A stretch of 64,000 bases of DNA from Phycomyces nitens (lineage: Eukaryota > Mucoromycota > Mucoromycetes > Mucorales > Phycomycetaceae): NCBI GenBank assembly GCA_022702545.1, contig JAHRBC010000002.1:806001-870000 (forward strand). The letters run 5' to 3'. The notes under the pieces were generated by a model. That model saw only the letters and a program-made list of their open reading frames with translations. It ran no database searches and had not been told where the DNA came from. Position numbers and translations under genes: made by a program. Shown piece after piece: positions 46,179-59,312 of this stretch (within the stretch, counting starts at the first letter, position 1; every line of letters starts with the position of its first letter).

Positions 46179-46442
46179 ATTGATATTACAAGTGTCATGA
46201 TGCATCCAACAAGACACACAGAAGGTGTACCTTACAGAAAGGAACGTAAATTAATTAATTTGTACATGTTTGGAGCCAAAGCAATAATGGATGGTGATCC
46301 TGTCGCACATCCAAAAAAAATATAAAGAGAAATGCACGACTCCTCCTTTTGTATGGAATGATGGATACAGTCCTAGACACAAATACATATATTCTCTCCA
46401 AACTACTTCTTTCCTCTACTATCATTTGGTTCAAGGCAGCCT

Positions 46443-48095
46443 ATGTCGCGTTGGACTTTCCGTTTAATATTATTAGCCATTGTCTTGTTTGGAGCAACAT
46501 GGGTCCTTTTGCCACGGTCCGAGCAGACAAGCTATTCCCTAGGGTGCACCAATTCAAAAGAGTGTTATGATCTCCTCTTGTCTACGGCGCGATACGTAGG
46601 AGACAGCAGCCTAGAGTACTTGCCAGCCAAACTTCACCAAAAAAACAAGGTTGTCGACAACCTTGATCTGGACCAGATTTCCAAAGATAAACCCGAGAAA
46701 ACAGAGGACCAAGTTGAACTGGATTCCCCAAAAGAAGTCAAAGAAGTCAAAGAAGTCAAAGAAGATCAGGAATCTGTTCTGCTGTCCCAAGAAGAGCAGG
46801 AGTATGCTCGCCTCACTGACATTGATCGGCCACGCGTAAAGGCAGCATATGTGGTCCTGGTTCGTAACTCTGAACTCCATGCATTGCGGTCGTCAATGCG
46901 GTACCTAGAAGACAGATTCAACCGCAAATACAACTACCCATGGATCTTTTTAAACGAGGAGCCGTTTACAGAAGAGTTTGTGAAGCTGACCCAGCAAATG
47001 ACCAATTCAGAGACACACTATGGACTGGTACCTGAGAAGCATTGGAGCTACCCAGACTGGATCAACCAGACTCTGGCAAGGGAGTGTAGAGAAACAATGG
47101 CACAGAATGGTATTGTGTATGGTGGTAGTGAGAGCTATAGACACATGTGTCGGTTCCAGTCTGGCTTCTTTTTCCTCCACCCCTTGTTGGATGGGTTAGA
47201 TTATTACTGGTAAGAGCTAGATTGACAAACATTTCAACTGTGTCTGATTGTCTTGAGAAACAGGCGAGTGGAGCCAGGTGTCAAGTTCTCTTGTGATATT
47301 GAGTATGACCCATTCCAACTGATGGTCGAACGTGATCTCAAGTATGGTAAGTTGGCTAATGGTGCTTGGGAAATATCTGAATGCTCTCTAGGCTTTACTA
47401 TTGCATTGGAGGAGTACCGTTCAACAGTCCCTACTTTATGGGAAACCACCTTGGAATTCATAAAGACCTATCCACAGTACATGTACCCTCGCAGCAAACC
47501 CGATAGTCTCTTTCGCCTAGTGACAGATGACAATGGTCAATCATACAATCTCTGCCATTTCTGGAGCAACTTTGAGGTATGTAAAGCACGTTTGGGCAAC
47601 AGTGGTATTAAATGGTCATTTGTGTACAGATTGCATCAGTCAAATTTCTGCGGTCAGAGGGGTATCAGGCCTACTTTAGACACCTTGATCGTGCAGGAGG
47701 ATTCTTTTATGAGAGGTATGAAGTTTTATTGAATAATTGGGTTTTATTGACAATGTTTTTATTAGATGGGGAGATGCTCCTGTGCATTCTATTGCTGTTG
47801 CCTTGATGTTGAGCCAAAAGGATGTCCACTGGTTCTATGACATTGGTTACAGACACGACACATTTGAGCACTGTCCAACAGAGCCTGCCTGGCTGGTGCA
47901 TGGCAAATGCTATTGTAATCCCCACACTTCATTTGGTAATACTCTCTTTTTTTCTTGTGTGTGTAGCGTCCCTGTCTAACCTTTTTGACTCTTGATCCAG
48001 TGCGTAATTCTGGCAGTTGTACTCCAAAGTACCTAGAGGTCACCAACTCCTCTACTGACAAACACATTGTTACTCGCCCAGATAAAAAAATCTAA
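46443..48095 (+). CDS. KRE2/KTR-family alpha-1,2-mannosyltransferase 3 (GT15)
   Basis: Six exons, 46443-47209, 47264-47346, 47392-47576, 47630-47715, 47766-47935 and 48001-48095, give 461 residues. Signal anchor at about residues 6-23 (FRLILLAIVLFGATWVLL). The stem is polar, with a short EVKEVKEVKE repeat near residue 100. The GT15 domain has all usual blocks: [81 protein letters not shown] and [16 protein letters not shown]. It should be a Golgi GDP-mannose-dependent enzyme. The intron before WGD begins with GT here, where both neighbours have GC. It lies head-to-tail with mannosyltransferase 2, 264 bp apart, and eIF2A starts 238 bp downstream. Confidence 0.95.
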
Positions 48096-48332
48096 TGCCT
48101 AGACATCTTTTTCTTTCATTTAATAAATAATGAATAATAAAATAAATTATTTCAAACTAGTCCTAAAATAGCAAACCTTGAAAAGCACAATCTGCAGCAC
48201 ATCTCCAGGAAAACCGCATCTGATTCGATAATCTAAACACTCCGCATGTAACCCATGTGGCTTGTTTCTCTTGTTCGAGGCGAAAAAGCGTTGGAGAAGA
48301 GAGATTAGGAAAAAGCGTCTTGTTTTTGCCCA

Positions 48333-51103
48333 ATGTCGACTGAAGCCCCCACTCAATTTTCGTGTAAGGATGACAAGGGCCTGTAGGCTAAAGAGGCCCA
48401 TCATCTCATGTGATTACTGTATAGATCGTGCTCAGAAGGAGCTGACCATCTGGAGTGGATACCCAGACTATCAGCCTCTCAAGACCTTTGAAAAGTAATA
48501 TATTTGCATTGCATAGTCTAATAGATGGCTTGGAATCTAACCGATCCTTCCCTTAAACCACCAATTGAACCAAACTCTCCAAACTAAACCAAAAAATAAA
48601 ATTAAAAAAATAGGCCAGAGACCGCTACTCGTGCTTTTCAGTACAGCAAGTACGGGCATGCCTATGCTTATGCTACCAACGAAAGGTAAAAAGAAGAAGA
48701 ACGATTAAAATTTAATTTAGAAGCCAAATCAGAGCCAGTCTGACACTATAGATATTATCTGTGTTTAGCGTAAAGGTCTATGATGCGGGAAGTCTGGAGC
48801 AGTGGTGTGAGATCAAGCGCCAAAATGTTATCGATCTCTGGCTCTCTCCTCAGGGCAGCTATGTTGCCACATGGGAACGGCCCAGTAAGTACCAGATGAG
48901 CACATATTCGTGTTTTGGGATTAAGGAGCCATACCAGGATCTCTATTTGAATTAGCAAGGCTAAACACTAACCAAACAACGGGGTGTATTTTTTTTTCAT
49001 TTCAATTGTGCACCACCGCCTTTATTTAAATAGCCAAGTTGGAGGATGGCTCTGGAAGTCGTAATCTCATCGTTTGGGACGCAAAGACAGGTGAAGAGAT
49101 TGCTTCATTCTCCCAAAAGGCTCAAAACAACTGGTAAGGTTATTTAGCCAAATATAAAGGAGTTGCCGGAATCTAATATTGGTCAATGGTCAGGAATTTC
49201 CAATGGACCGACGACGAAAAGTACTGCGCTCGCATGGTAACAGGCGAAGTGCAGTTCTGGGAGAGCAGAAATGCCGGCAAAGGTAACATGGTTTTGAGGC
49301 GAAACAACCGCAGCTTTTTTTTTGTATTGACTTGATTTAGCTGTCTGGGCAAGACTCAAGCTGGAAGGCATTGCTCAATTCTCACTTAGTCCTGGAAAAT
49401 CACCTGCTGTTGCTGTGTTTGTTCCTGAACGCAAGGTAACATGCCCTTTTGAGCTCAAGGGCAGATTTGGATAAGGAACCTGACGTGTGGATAACTTTGT
49501 AGGGAGCACCAGCAATTGTTCGTCTTTTCAGTGTCCCTAGCTTCAACCAGCCATTGTCCAACAAGACATTCTTCAAGGCTGATCGCATTCAAACTTTCTG
49601 GAACGACTTGGGCACCAGTCTCCTTGTCTTGACTCAGACTGATGTCGATAAGACCGGAAAGTCCTACTATGGAGGTAAACACTTTGGGTTTTTTGATTTT
49701 GGTAGCCAATTTTGACTAAAAAAACCCTTTGACCATAGAAACCAACCTCTATTATCTGGCCGTGGCTGGTACTTTTGACTGCCGTGTGCCTCTTGGTTAG
49801 TCATTCTTTGGAGACGTGGATATAAAGACAATTGCTAATATGAAAAACAGATAAGGAGGGACCTATTCACGATGTTACCTGGGGACCAGACTCAAAGGAA
49901 TTCGTGGTTGTCTATGGATGTAAATACGAATATCAATATTGGGCCTCATGGAAGCAATATTCACCGTGTGTTTTTGTGTGTCTTAGCCATGCCTGCAAAG
50001 TCAACCTTGTTTGACCATCGCGCTAACCCTGTACACAGCTTCGGTATTGACCCCCGCAACTTTGTCAAGTTCAATCCCCAGGGCCGTACCATCTGTATCG
50101 CTGGTTTTGGAAACTTGAACGGTACCATTGATCTGTGGGACCGCAAGTCTCTGACAAAGGTCAAGTCTTTCCAGGCACCCAATGCCTCTCACTGTGAGTG
50201 GTCTCCTTGTGGTCGCTACCTCTTGACAGCAACCCTGACCCCCCGCCTGAGAGTGGACAATGGGTTCAAGATGTGGCATCATACCGGTACTCTTATTTAC
50301 GAAGAGAGCGTCAATGAGCTCTACCAGGTCGGATTCCGCCCTGAGCCCGCAAGCAAGTATCCTATGCGCTCAATCTCACCTGCCCCCAAGCCTATCAAGG
50401 TTCTGTCGACCTTGAATGCGGATGTGAAGCCTATTGCTAAACCTCTGGGTGCATACCGTCCCCCTCATATGAGAAGTGGAGGTGCTCCTACCAGTCTTGC
50501 TCAGGTAATGATAATAATAATAATAATCATAATAGACCATAATTGGTATATGGAGAAATTGACCTGTTATACAGAGAGAGGCTGATATGGCAGCTGGTCG
50601 TTCTACTTCTGGACCTCGCAAGATTCCTGGTGCCCCTGTTGGTGCCAAGTTTGGTAAGTTTAGATATACAAACAAAAGCATATTTTTTGAGATGGGTTGT
50701 AACCGTGTTTTGATTAGCCTCAAAGAACAAGAAGGATGGAAAAAAGGAAGCAGGTAAGCAAGCCCAAGCGACCTCAGTATTTTTTTAGGAATCTAAACTT
50801 TTGTCTCTTATATAGGACCAACTGTTGGCCCAAAGACTGTTCCTGTGAATAGCGAAGAGATTCAAAAGAAGATTAGAAACTTGGAAAAGAAGCTTCGCCA
50901 GATCAGAGAACTCAAGGAGAGACAGATCAAGGGTGATACTATTGAACCCGCCCAGGTAAGGATAGTGATTATATTGTGGGCCTATTCAAAGAGCCTAAAA
51001 AACAAACATCACTTTACTGACGAATGTGTTTATATAGCTCCAAAAGATTGGCTCAGAGCCTATGGTTATGAAGGAATTGGCCGGTCTTAATGCTCTTCTT
51101 TAG
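48333..51103 (+). CDS. eIF2A: Eukaryotic translation initiation factor 2A
   Basis: Fifteen exons: 48333-48363, 48425-48494, 48614-48685, 48769-48884, 49034-49133, 49194-49282, 49341-49435, 49503-49674, 49739-49795, 49851-49919, 49987-50504, 50575-50653, 50718-50753, 50816-50955 and 51038-51103. They give 569 residues in phase. The WD40-type propeller has WLSPQGSYVATWERP, NLIVWDAKTGEEIASF, NKTFFKADRIQTFWND, TGKSYYGETNLYYLAV, GPIHDVTWGPDSKEFVVVYG and ICIAGFGNLNGTIDLWDR, then SPRLRVDNG-type sequence (TPRLRVDNGFKMWHHTG). The tail has GAYRPPHMR and the coiled coil EIQKKIRNLEKKLRQIRELK. eIF2A can deliver initiator tRNA in a GTP-independent way under special conditions; it is not a subunit of eIF2. 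Exon density is the highest in the window. Confidence 0.96.
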
Positions 51104-51159
51104 AATCAAGATATCTCGAGATAAAAAAAAAGGTGTTTATTTGTCAAGAGAATTTTGGC

Positions 51160-51240
51160 TTTATATTGTGTGCTTTGTATGCGTGTATGTGTATTTGTGT
51201 GTGTATATTTGTGTGTGTGTGTGTGTGTGTGTGTATGGGT
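51160..51240. repeat. (GT)n microsatellite between convergent genes
   Basis: Impure GT/GTAT tract with a core of about 24 bases of pure GT near 51211-51235, between the 3' ends of eIF2A and the NDT80-like gene. Confidence 0.85.
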
Positions 51241-51311
51241 ATCATACATACACATGTATGTATTCTTTAAGAAATCAGACTCAACTAACCAAAGACGACG
51301 GCCAGCCACCG

Positions 51312-52544
51312 TCAAGAAGAGTATGTAGTGGGCTTCATGTTCTTGTCTTCTTCAGCCGACTCTTTGAGATTTGGCTGTCCTTGGTAATAATAGGTTTGGG
51401 GAATATACTCTTGTCCCCGTTGGATGGGGTAGTAGGCGGTTGGGGGCTGGCGATAGTTGCCATCTTCCCTTTGGGGCGGTGTAGATGATGATGCTGATGC
51501 TGATGGTGGGGGTGGCAGTGGCATTCTGCTATTAAGAGATGGTCTTTGGGAATCATAGGCAGACATATAGGGATTAAATGGCTGGGGCTGGAATGGAGCT
51601 GAAAAGGTTGAGGATGACGAAGAGTCGATCCTAGAGTGCTGTGGGGGATGCTGTGAAGGAGGTATGAATGACACAAATGATGGGTAAGGGTCACTTGGAC
51701 TGTTGGGCAGACTCATATAGCGATGGTGATGACGATGGCGCTGGGGTGGTTGGGTAGATTTGTCCTGGAGCTCTGCATAGTGGCCAGGACTGCGACCACG
51801 GACAACAAGAGGAGCCGATGCAATTGACATTACACGAATCGAAGTCGTGGCTGTGTTTGCCAAGAGATCGACATTAAGACGGAAATACTGCTGTGCTGCG
51901 CGTCTTTTCCCGTTGTTTGCGGTTGCAGTCTTGAACTGGATACGTTCAAAGAGAGCAAGATCAGGCTGAATCGTATGGGGTGCTCCTAGAGTAGTTCCGC
52001 CTGTCTCAAGATTGCCGCCTGCTCTAAGCGTACAAGGTTCAGGAGTACGTTGGGGTCCTTTGTCACGCTTTGGTGTGTGTTGAACAAGCTCGACATTGCG
52101 GCCACCTTCTGTAACATGAGCCCGTAGATTGACAGCAAACGACTGCACTGGCTCACCAGTTGACTTGACAACACACCCGACATCCGGCAGCTCACCTTCA
52201 AAGTCAAAGCTGGCGCTGACCTGAAAATAGTTGCGTCGATAGCAGGTCCATTCAAGTTCCTGAAGGAAGAAACCACGGTCCATTCTTGCCCACAGCCTTG
52301 GACGTATTCCACGGCTGTTGTCTGTGCTCACCAGAGACTCATATTCGGTGGCAATTCCAAAGGGTGGGCCCATTCCATTTTCAGCATTTGGCATATCCAA
52401 GCTCTCGTCTATAGATGACAATCTATAGCCAGGTGGACCAGAGACCATTCTATGGCGCCGAGTATGGGTGCCTAGTGGCAGGGGGGTGCTTGGCTCAGAC
52501 AGAGACTGGAATCTAATGTTTGGATTTGATATAAGACCACACAA
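51312..52544 (-). CDS. NDT80/PhoG-family transcription factor
   Basis: The frame is open from 52544 to the stop at 51312. The NDT80/PhoG DNA-binding domain spans about residues 80-260: PRLWARMDRGFFLQELEWTC, YRRNYFQVSASF, VELVQHTPKRDKGPQRTPEP, FERIQFKTATANNGKRRAAQ and IASAPLVVRGRSPGHY. The rest is low complexity, rich in Pro, Ser, His and Gln, typical of activation regions. Members bind DNA through an Ig-like fold and control meiosis (Ndt80) or nutrient and incompatibility responses (for example VIB-1). The start is uncertain: the first in-frame ATG is at 52448. An acceptor-like TAG just upstream of codon GCT (about 52560) suggests a short first exon, perhaps starting at the ATG at about 52632 (MPSLTRPKQH). 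Confidence 0.9.
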   Translation of the reverse strand: MCGLISNPNIRFQSLSEPSTPLPLGTHTRRHRMVSGPPGYRLSSIDESLDMPNAENGMGPPFGIATEYESLVSTDNSRGIRPRLWARMDRGFFLQELEWTCYRRNYFQVSASFDFEGELPDVGCVVKSTGEPVQSFAVNLRAHVTEGGRNVELVQHTPKRDKGPQRTPEPCTLRAGGNLETGGTTLGAPHTIQPDLALFERIQFKTATANNGKRRAAQQYFRLNVDLLANTATTSIRVMSIASAPLVVRGRSPGHYAELQDKSTQPPQRHRHHHRYMSLPNSPSDPYPSFVSFIPPSQHPPQHSRIDSSSSSTFSAPFQPQPFNPYMSAYDSQRPSLNSRMPLPPPPSASASSSTPPQREDGNYRQPPTAYYPIQRGQEYIPQTYYYQGQPNLKESAEEDKNMKPTTYSS

Positions 52545-52689
52545 TCCTGGTCTATTTGAAGCCTATTTTTTATTATTTTTATTTCTCAACAAACCCTTGA
52601 CGTGTTGTTTCGGACGCGTGAGGCTGGGCATGGTGAGACCCAAGAGAGGGCTCTCTTTTCATGGCAATATCTTTCATATGGACTGCTAG

Positions 52690-55432
52690 GAACGGAGGGC
52701 AGAGTACAAGTAAACGATTTGAGATGAGTTTTACAGAATCCAAGCAAATATCCCAGCAAGATTAGCGATTCAGACAGGATGGCAAGATGGCCAGCAGTGA
52801 AAGAAGGGGTTGACCAAAAAAAAAAGGGGGAAGGTTAGGTGTTGTCCAAAAAAGCACATGACTTGCACTCAATGCCGCTTGATCCAAACCCAGAAACGCC
52901 CCGCTTTGTTATTCAAAGTCACACAGTATTGTAGTACCAACTTTTCGAATATACAGAACTTCTTTAAAGGGTTAAGATGTGGCTGACGTTCCTGAACAAA
53001 TCCCATAAACTCTCCCAAAAACACTAGGCTAAATACGCTCAAAGGATCATGATTGCCTTTATTTTTTTCACGGTTGAAATCGCAAATAGTTTGATTTACA
53101 TTCGATTTCATAGTAATTTGTGTGACACATCAAACCTCTATTTGTCTCTGCAGAGATTTAGCAAAGTGTCTTGTAACCAATGACAATGGACTTTATTGAT
53201 TTCTCGTATATACAATGTTATTCAAAAATCAACACGAAAAGATTTTGTGATATTTGTTGCCAGCACTCGATTGATAAAAGACGTTTAATTGTGATAAAAG
53301 GCATGTCAACAACTATTGTTGTGTATTTGATTTATTACAAAAGGTATCAATTAACAAGATGTGTATATCTCTAGTCTCCAATTAAAATTTAAGAATTCTT
53401 AAACTCTGCATTTATTATTATTATTATTATTACCATGACTACCAGTGTTTTTCTTGTTGTTGTGTTGTAAATTTTTAGGGATACGAATAATCCTCTTTAA
53501 AGATGACAACCATCTTAAAAAAATAAAATCATTTATTATTCATTCCTTTTCATAAAGTGAATTTAATTTTAAGGAGAAATTTATATTTATATCTTGGACA
53601 GATAAGTACCGTATCAATTAGTAGTTATACTAGTCTATCCAATGGAATTCGCTTTAAACTCTGGTATTATTAAACATTTATATATGTATATTTATATTCC
53701 AGGAAAAAAAGGCATGTATAGTGACGCTTATTAAATTATATTTACAATCACATTAATTGAAAAATATAATGTTTATTCAATGAGGCCATCACGTAAACTT
53801 TCATGCATCCAATAGATTGTTAAAAAACAAAGAGAGCACATTCATGCTTGATTCGAAACAAAATAAGACTTTTGATTTATTTTTGTTAAACATAAACACT
53901 TTCAGTAATAAAATGTTTTGATTCCAGCAAAAAATCGATTTTTTTTTCAAAGTAAAAGTATTATTTGCTTTGTTTTTTTATTGTATTACTCGAATGGATC
54001 ATAAAAACAATATTCTCATTGGAAAATTTAAGTGGATCTTGGGAGAAAACAGAGGATTAAAAGTATGAATGTATAATGGACATGCGTTTGGACAATTAGG
54101 AGGGTACTGCAATGGCAACTGTTTCTGACATGAGTTTTATTGGCAAAGTATACTTGAGAAAAAAGTAATAATGTTAATCAAGTTTAGAGAATGGATTACA
54201 ATGCCAAGAAAGATTGGCTAGATGGCCAAGATCTACCTTTGGGATATTAAAACGTTTATCTGTAGAGATGCAGTGATTAAGTGTCTTGAGCGTCTGATAT
54301 TTTGCTCATATACCACATTGATTATCCTAATTCTTGTATAAAGTCATTGCCATATAACTGTTCAAAGACCTAATAGAAATGTCAATTAGATCAAAAATTT
54401 AAAGTGTACAAGACAGCTTTGAGAGAGTTGCATTGATTAGGAATATCAATGGATTGCAAGGCACGGAAAATGTAATATCCTAAACAGAATCGGGGAACGA
54501 TGGTATGAAGATCTAGAGCTGTTTCTAAGCTGGTGACTTTGAGTCTTTGGCGCCTCTTGATAAGTGACAAGGGTAACGTCAAGTATGTCATACCTCTTTC
54601 TCAAAACTCCTTTTGATGACTCTGAAACTTTGCAGAGAAACAAGACAAAAACTTTACTTTTCAAAATGGTGACGTCTGCCACGCTGATTCTTATGCAGAG
54701 TGGGCAAAAGGCCGTAAACTTAGAAAGTTTGAGTGTTGATCAGTACAATATTCAGATTTCAACGCTACCAAGGATATGTGATACGTTTTCAGAATGAGAA
54801 TTTGAAAATAGAGCTCCAAAAGTGTAGATGGTGATTGCCTAAAGACTAAGATCCAAAAGGACTAGAAGAAAGTAGGTCTTGAGCTTGTCTAATGTCTTGC
54901 ATAAAGTAAAAAACTGCAACTAGATAATTTGCAATAGATTTAAATAATTTATCAAGAGCAATACAAAAAAGTTTGAAAAAACCTATGGCTACTTACAATG
55001 GTGTTAATTAATAGCCAAATGCCATAATATGTCTTGTATAAAGAGCTTTAAAGCTATTTACAACGATAGTATATGTATAAGTCTCTATACTTTAATAAAC
55101 TATTGTTATTTAATCACTACCAATCTCTGCTACAAATCAACTGGATTAAAAAGCCTGAAACTATACAAGCCCAGCAATCAATATGTCATATTCTGTCATC
55201 AACAGACTTTGTTTTAGAAACGTTTATATGTGTCTGTCTGTCTGTCTTTGTATCGAATAAGCATTTCATGATGATTTTAGATCAGAATCTTTAACAACTT
55301 TAATGCAGACATTTACATGGGCTTATTTGACAGTCATCCTTCAGACGAAAAAATGTCTATATAAACCAAGACTTTCCCTCGAGCAGTTGTCTCTATATCT
55401 TATCGTATATAATCCGCCTTCTTGTCTGCAAA
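52690..55432. other. Long gene-poor region
   Basis: About 2.7 kb, AT-rich. The minus ORF at 52869-53111 and the overlapping ORFs at 54391-54797 show no recognisable family. Short (TTA)n runs lie near 53415-53430. No gene is supported. Confidence 0.5.
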
Positions 55433-56048
55433 ATGCCAGCAAACGTTTCTCCTCTCCTCGCCCCCGCCTTGGTTCTCCCGAAGCCTCGTCCCTTCTGGGA
55501 GTCTTTCCCTGGTTTCTTGCCCCCCTTGGAGGCCACCACGGCCGAGGAACGTCCAGCTGGTCTGGATCAAGACCATCCGGTCATGGATGGATCTGTGGGT
55601 GCCTCCCGGCTTTTCGAGGCCACGTTCTCTGTCCCTCTGGACAAGGTCTTCCTGGAGTTCAGAAGACTGTCCTACCTCTGTCCTCCTGCTCCCCCCTCTG
55701 GACCGACGTACGCGTCTGTGGCCGCCAGGTCTTTAAACGGCGGCCCAAAAAAAGTCAAGGAGGTTGCTCCAAAGCAACCAGAGTTCTCTTACTGGTCTAA
55801 GAGATATTTTTGAAGGAGTGGTAAGTACTTTCTTTTAATCTTGATATAATATGTCGTCTTGACAAGTAAAAAAAAATTCCAAGCCTATAATTTCTAAAGT
55901 CAATTAATAGTAGAAGGCCTTGGCAAGGGATGCTAGGCGAAGAAAGGCCGAGAAGAAGGTCGTGAAGGGTAAAGGTGGAGTGCCCAGGATGCCGGTTGTC
56001 AAGGGTATCTTTACCAGAAAGCCTTTTTGTATAATAATAAAGCTATCA
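55433..56048 (+). mobile_element. GC-rich LINE ORF1-like fragment
   Basis: A GC-rich island in AT-rich surroundings. The first exon or frame reads MPANVSPLLAPALVLPKPRP, then LFEATFSVPLDKVFLEFRRL, GPTYASVAARSLNGGPKK and QPEFSYWSKRYF, ending at 55813. A second frame after an apparent GT-AG gap (55821 to about 55913) reads LARDARRRKAEKKVVKGKGG and VPRMPVVKGIFTRK. The YASVAAR block next to a short basic region resembles the N-terminal ORF1 protein of Mucorales LINE elements. No reverse transcriptase follows, so it would be a fragment. An orphan small gene with unusual composition is the alternative. Confidence 0.45.
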
Positions 56049-59000
56049 TGACCGGAATTGGCTGTCTACAAGTGATTTTATAAATATTGAAAATATTGTT
56101 TTTGCATTATTTGACTGCCTAATAAAGCGTCATAGAGTCTCATAATGGAATCTGTCAAAAAACTGTTATCCAATAAAATGCTCTTGTATGAAACAAAAGA
56201 AATCGGTTCAGTACATCATTGGATGTCGCTAGTAGCCATTTAATTATTGTTATTTTTGTTATCCTACCTAATATCCATGGCAACTAGATATATCTCTATA
56301 AAACTATGTATACTCATGGAAGAAATTGCTGTCAGGACTTTATATTGTTTATTCTCACAATAAACGTCTTCCCGGACACTTTACCTCTCTCTATCTACCC
56401 CCAAACATTCCATGGAATGGACATCAAAACATATAATTCACTATATATACTAGGGAATATTTATGCAAACTAGAATCGAAATTTGTATGGATTGATGAGC
56501 AACAATTTATCCAAGCTCAGGCAATGATTAGACATTATTTACCTCTATTCTTGTGCGTATAATGCCTGACAAAGACATATGGGACAATTATATTGACAAG
56601 TCATAAATGTTTTCGCCTACTGATTTCTTGTCCACGTGGATATTTTTAGCATGAAATTTTCAATGGGACCAAAGGGTAAAGTTTATATTCAACTGGAAAA
56701 ACTCTCGGTAAGATGGTGATGTTGGCAAAATATATGCTTACTGTTGTTTTAAAAAGTATGATGATGAATCACAGTCTTAAATAGACATGACTTGGGACAT
56801 GAGAAAGTATTATATACACGTTTTGGATCAACATTGAAATCAAAAGGCACGGTTTTTTGACAAGAACATTCATTCCGGAGCCTTGGATATATAAATTATT
56901 GCGAATGGGCATTTATCCATTATTATGCAACAAGTCTCCCTTTTGGTCTTTTTTAAATATGGCTATTTACGTACTCGAGAGGTAAATAGACTACAATATA
57001 TTGCTCTTCCCAACTAGTGAGTTGAGGGAGAAACATGTTCAAAGGATATCAATAAGGAGTTTTTGGTTATATATCAGGGAAAAAAGTCTGATTTTATTGA
57101 GATACGTTATTATATAAGCATATATGATAGTTCAAATATAAAAGTATCATATTAATCCCTCGGTGAGTCTCACCACAACTATTTTGTCTAAAGTAGCTTG
57201 CCTATCTTTCAGTTGTCCAATATACGGAAACTACATTCACCATTGAAATTTTGGGTTGAATGTCAATAAAATCCCGAGTTAGAGGATCATGGTTTTCAGT
57301 AGGTTATTTCTTATATATACGTTATTTCATACCTAAAAGTAATACATGCATACTAAAATGTATATCCTTGTTGCCTAAATACTAATTACAAGATGTTATT
57401 TATATCATTTTGCTTAAAACCACTTTGCTACCTTGATGATCTACCTTTTGATCACCAACTTGAATTCACTCTGGAATGGAAAAGTAAAATAAATGTACTA
57501 GGCAATATATGTACGATCTTTTGCCCCTCTTTTCCGTACAAAACAGAGCTTGTAAAAGCAATGTTTTTTTTTATAATTAACTTCTACCCTCCAAAAGTTC
57601 TAATTTCACTTGTCAAATAAATAAAAAATATTCTCAGGAGTTTGTTTGTTGCCTATTACAATTTATAAAGTATAAATTTTGTTTATCAGATTACTTGTAT
57701 TTTTTTTCATTCAATAGTGCTGTGGGGTGAGTTCTGGTTGAGAGACTTTATTAATCCATTGTGGTGGATCTTGTATAACTATGAGGGAATGAAGATTTAC
57801 AAAAACTCTTTGCATAATAATCCAATACAAAAAGAAAGAGTATATATATTGTAAATATTTACAAGGCCACCACTCTCTCTCTCTCTCTCGAAAGACTAGA
57901 ACCATTTTATTTAGAGTATCATATATCAGCACATTCTAGGTCCTCAACTCCAATTACTCTGACATGCGACTTTTGATTAATTTGTTATAAAATAAAGTGG
58001 ATGCAAACTGCCTTTTAGTGATCAATACAGTCAATTCCCTGTAAGTCCTGCTCTTTTTTTTAAAAAATAATAATAATAATATTCAATTGAATAAAAAAGA
58101 GCTCATATTTCTTTATACTTGTATAATTCTATTGTATTGTTTTTCAGCATATTTTCAATATTGCTAATCATATAAAAACCATAATATGTTTTTTAGACAC
58201 CAAAACCAAAACTTCTTTCTCAATGTTTATATTTACCTATCCCAAAAAAACAAGTCTTTAATTCACTATAGTTTTTAACAATTCAAAAATTCAGAAATTA
58301 GATATATCAATGTATTAATATGTTTCTAATTAGTATAGTAACAACATCTTCTTTACTCGGGAAACCAAGTGACATGATATTTAGACTGTTTATACCACTG
58401 ATTTTTATTCTTCCTTGACTTGGAAAGCTTGTTGCTCATGTAATTTTGAATATCATAAAAAAATTGTATGTTTTCTAATAGATTACTGGCCCATGCAGAC
58501 ATTTATAATTGTCAAAAGAGAATACTTGGCTGTAAAACGAACCCAAGGATTTGTGGATATGTTTCATTCTCATCATCCACATCCAAAAATTAGGCGCATC
58601 ATTTTCTTTAATTTGGAATCGGTAAAAGATAGATTGTCTTTCTTTTATTATCAATAATTCTTTGCTTCTCACAATATACTTTTGGATTTGTGTTTGCATG
58701 ATAAATAAATCAAACCTTTTTCAAGCTTTATCGCAATATGAGATTATTGGAAAGAGTATAAAAAGTCATGCAATACAAGTGTGGATTTATCTATAATAAA
58801 ACTTTGAGATATTGATAAACTATTCTTATTATGTTTATGTTTAAATACTACATTATTATGCTTAATAACACCATAAAGTACATATAAGTGACAAGTATTA
58901 ATCTGTAAAAGAATATATAACTTCATTCATAATGCCCAATGGACTAATATATATATATATATATATATATTCAAATATTATATACCCATTGTACCATAAA

Positions 59001-59280
59001 AGTTGCAAGTAGTTAGATTTACATATCATCATCATCATAATGACTATTGTAAAATGTTTTTTTTAATAGAATAACGAGTGTATGGATAAATGTTCTAGTT
59101 GACAATAAGATATCTGACGAGATACTTTTCTTGATTGATATTCCTCATTTTGTAATAGCAGGCAGATCTTGTATAATAGACATAAAACATGCTTTTAAGC
59201 AATCGTAATATTCAAGAGTAGAATTTTATAGAGCTTATAATGGAGAAGTACGACCTTGCCGTTTAAATACCCAAAAAAAA

Positions 59281-59312
<32 letters not shown>

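Noticed and set aside
51177..51236. Telomere-like or regulatory GT tract
   Set aside because: An ordinary impure GT microsatellite between convergent gene ends.
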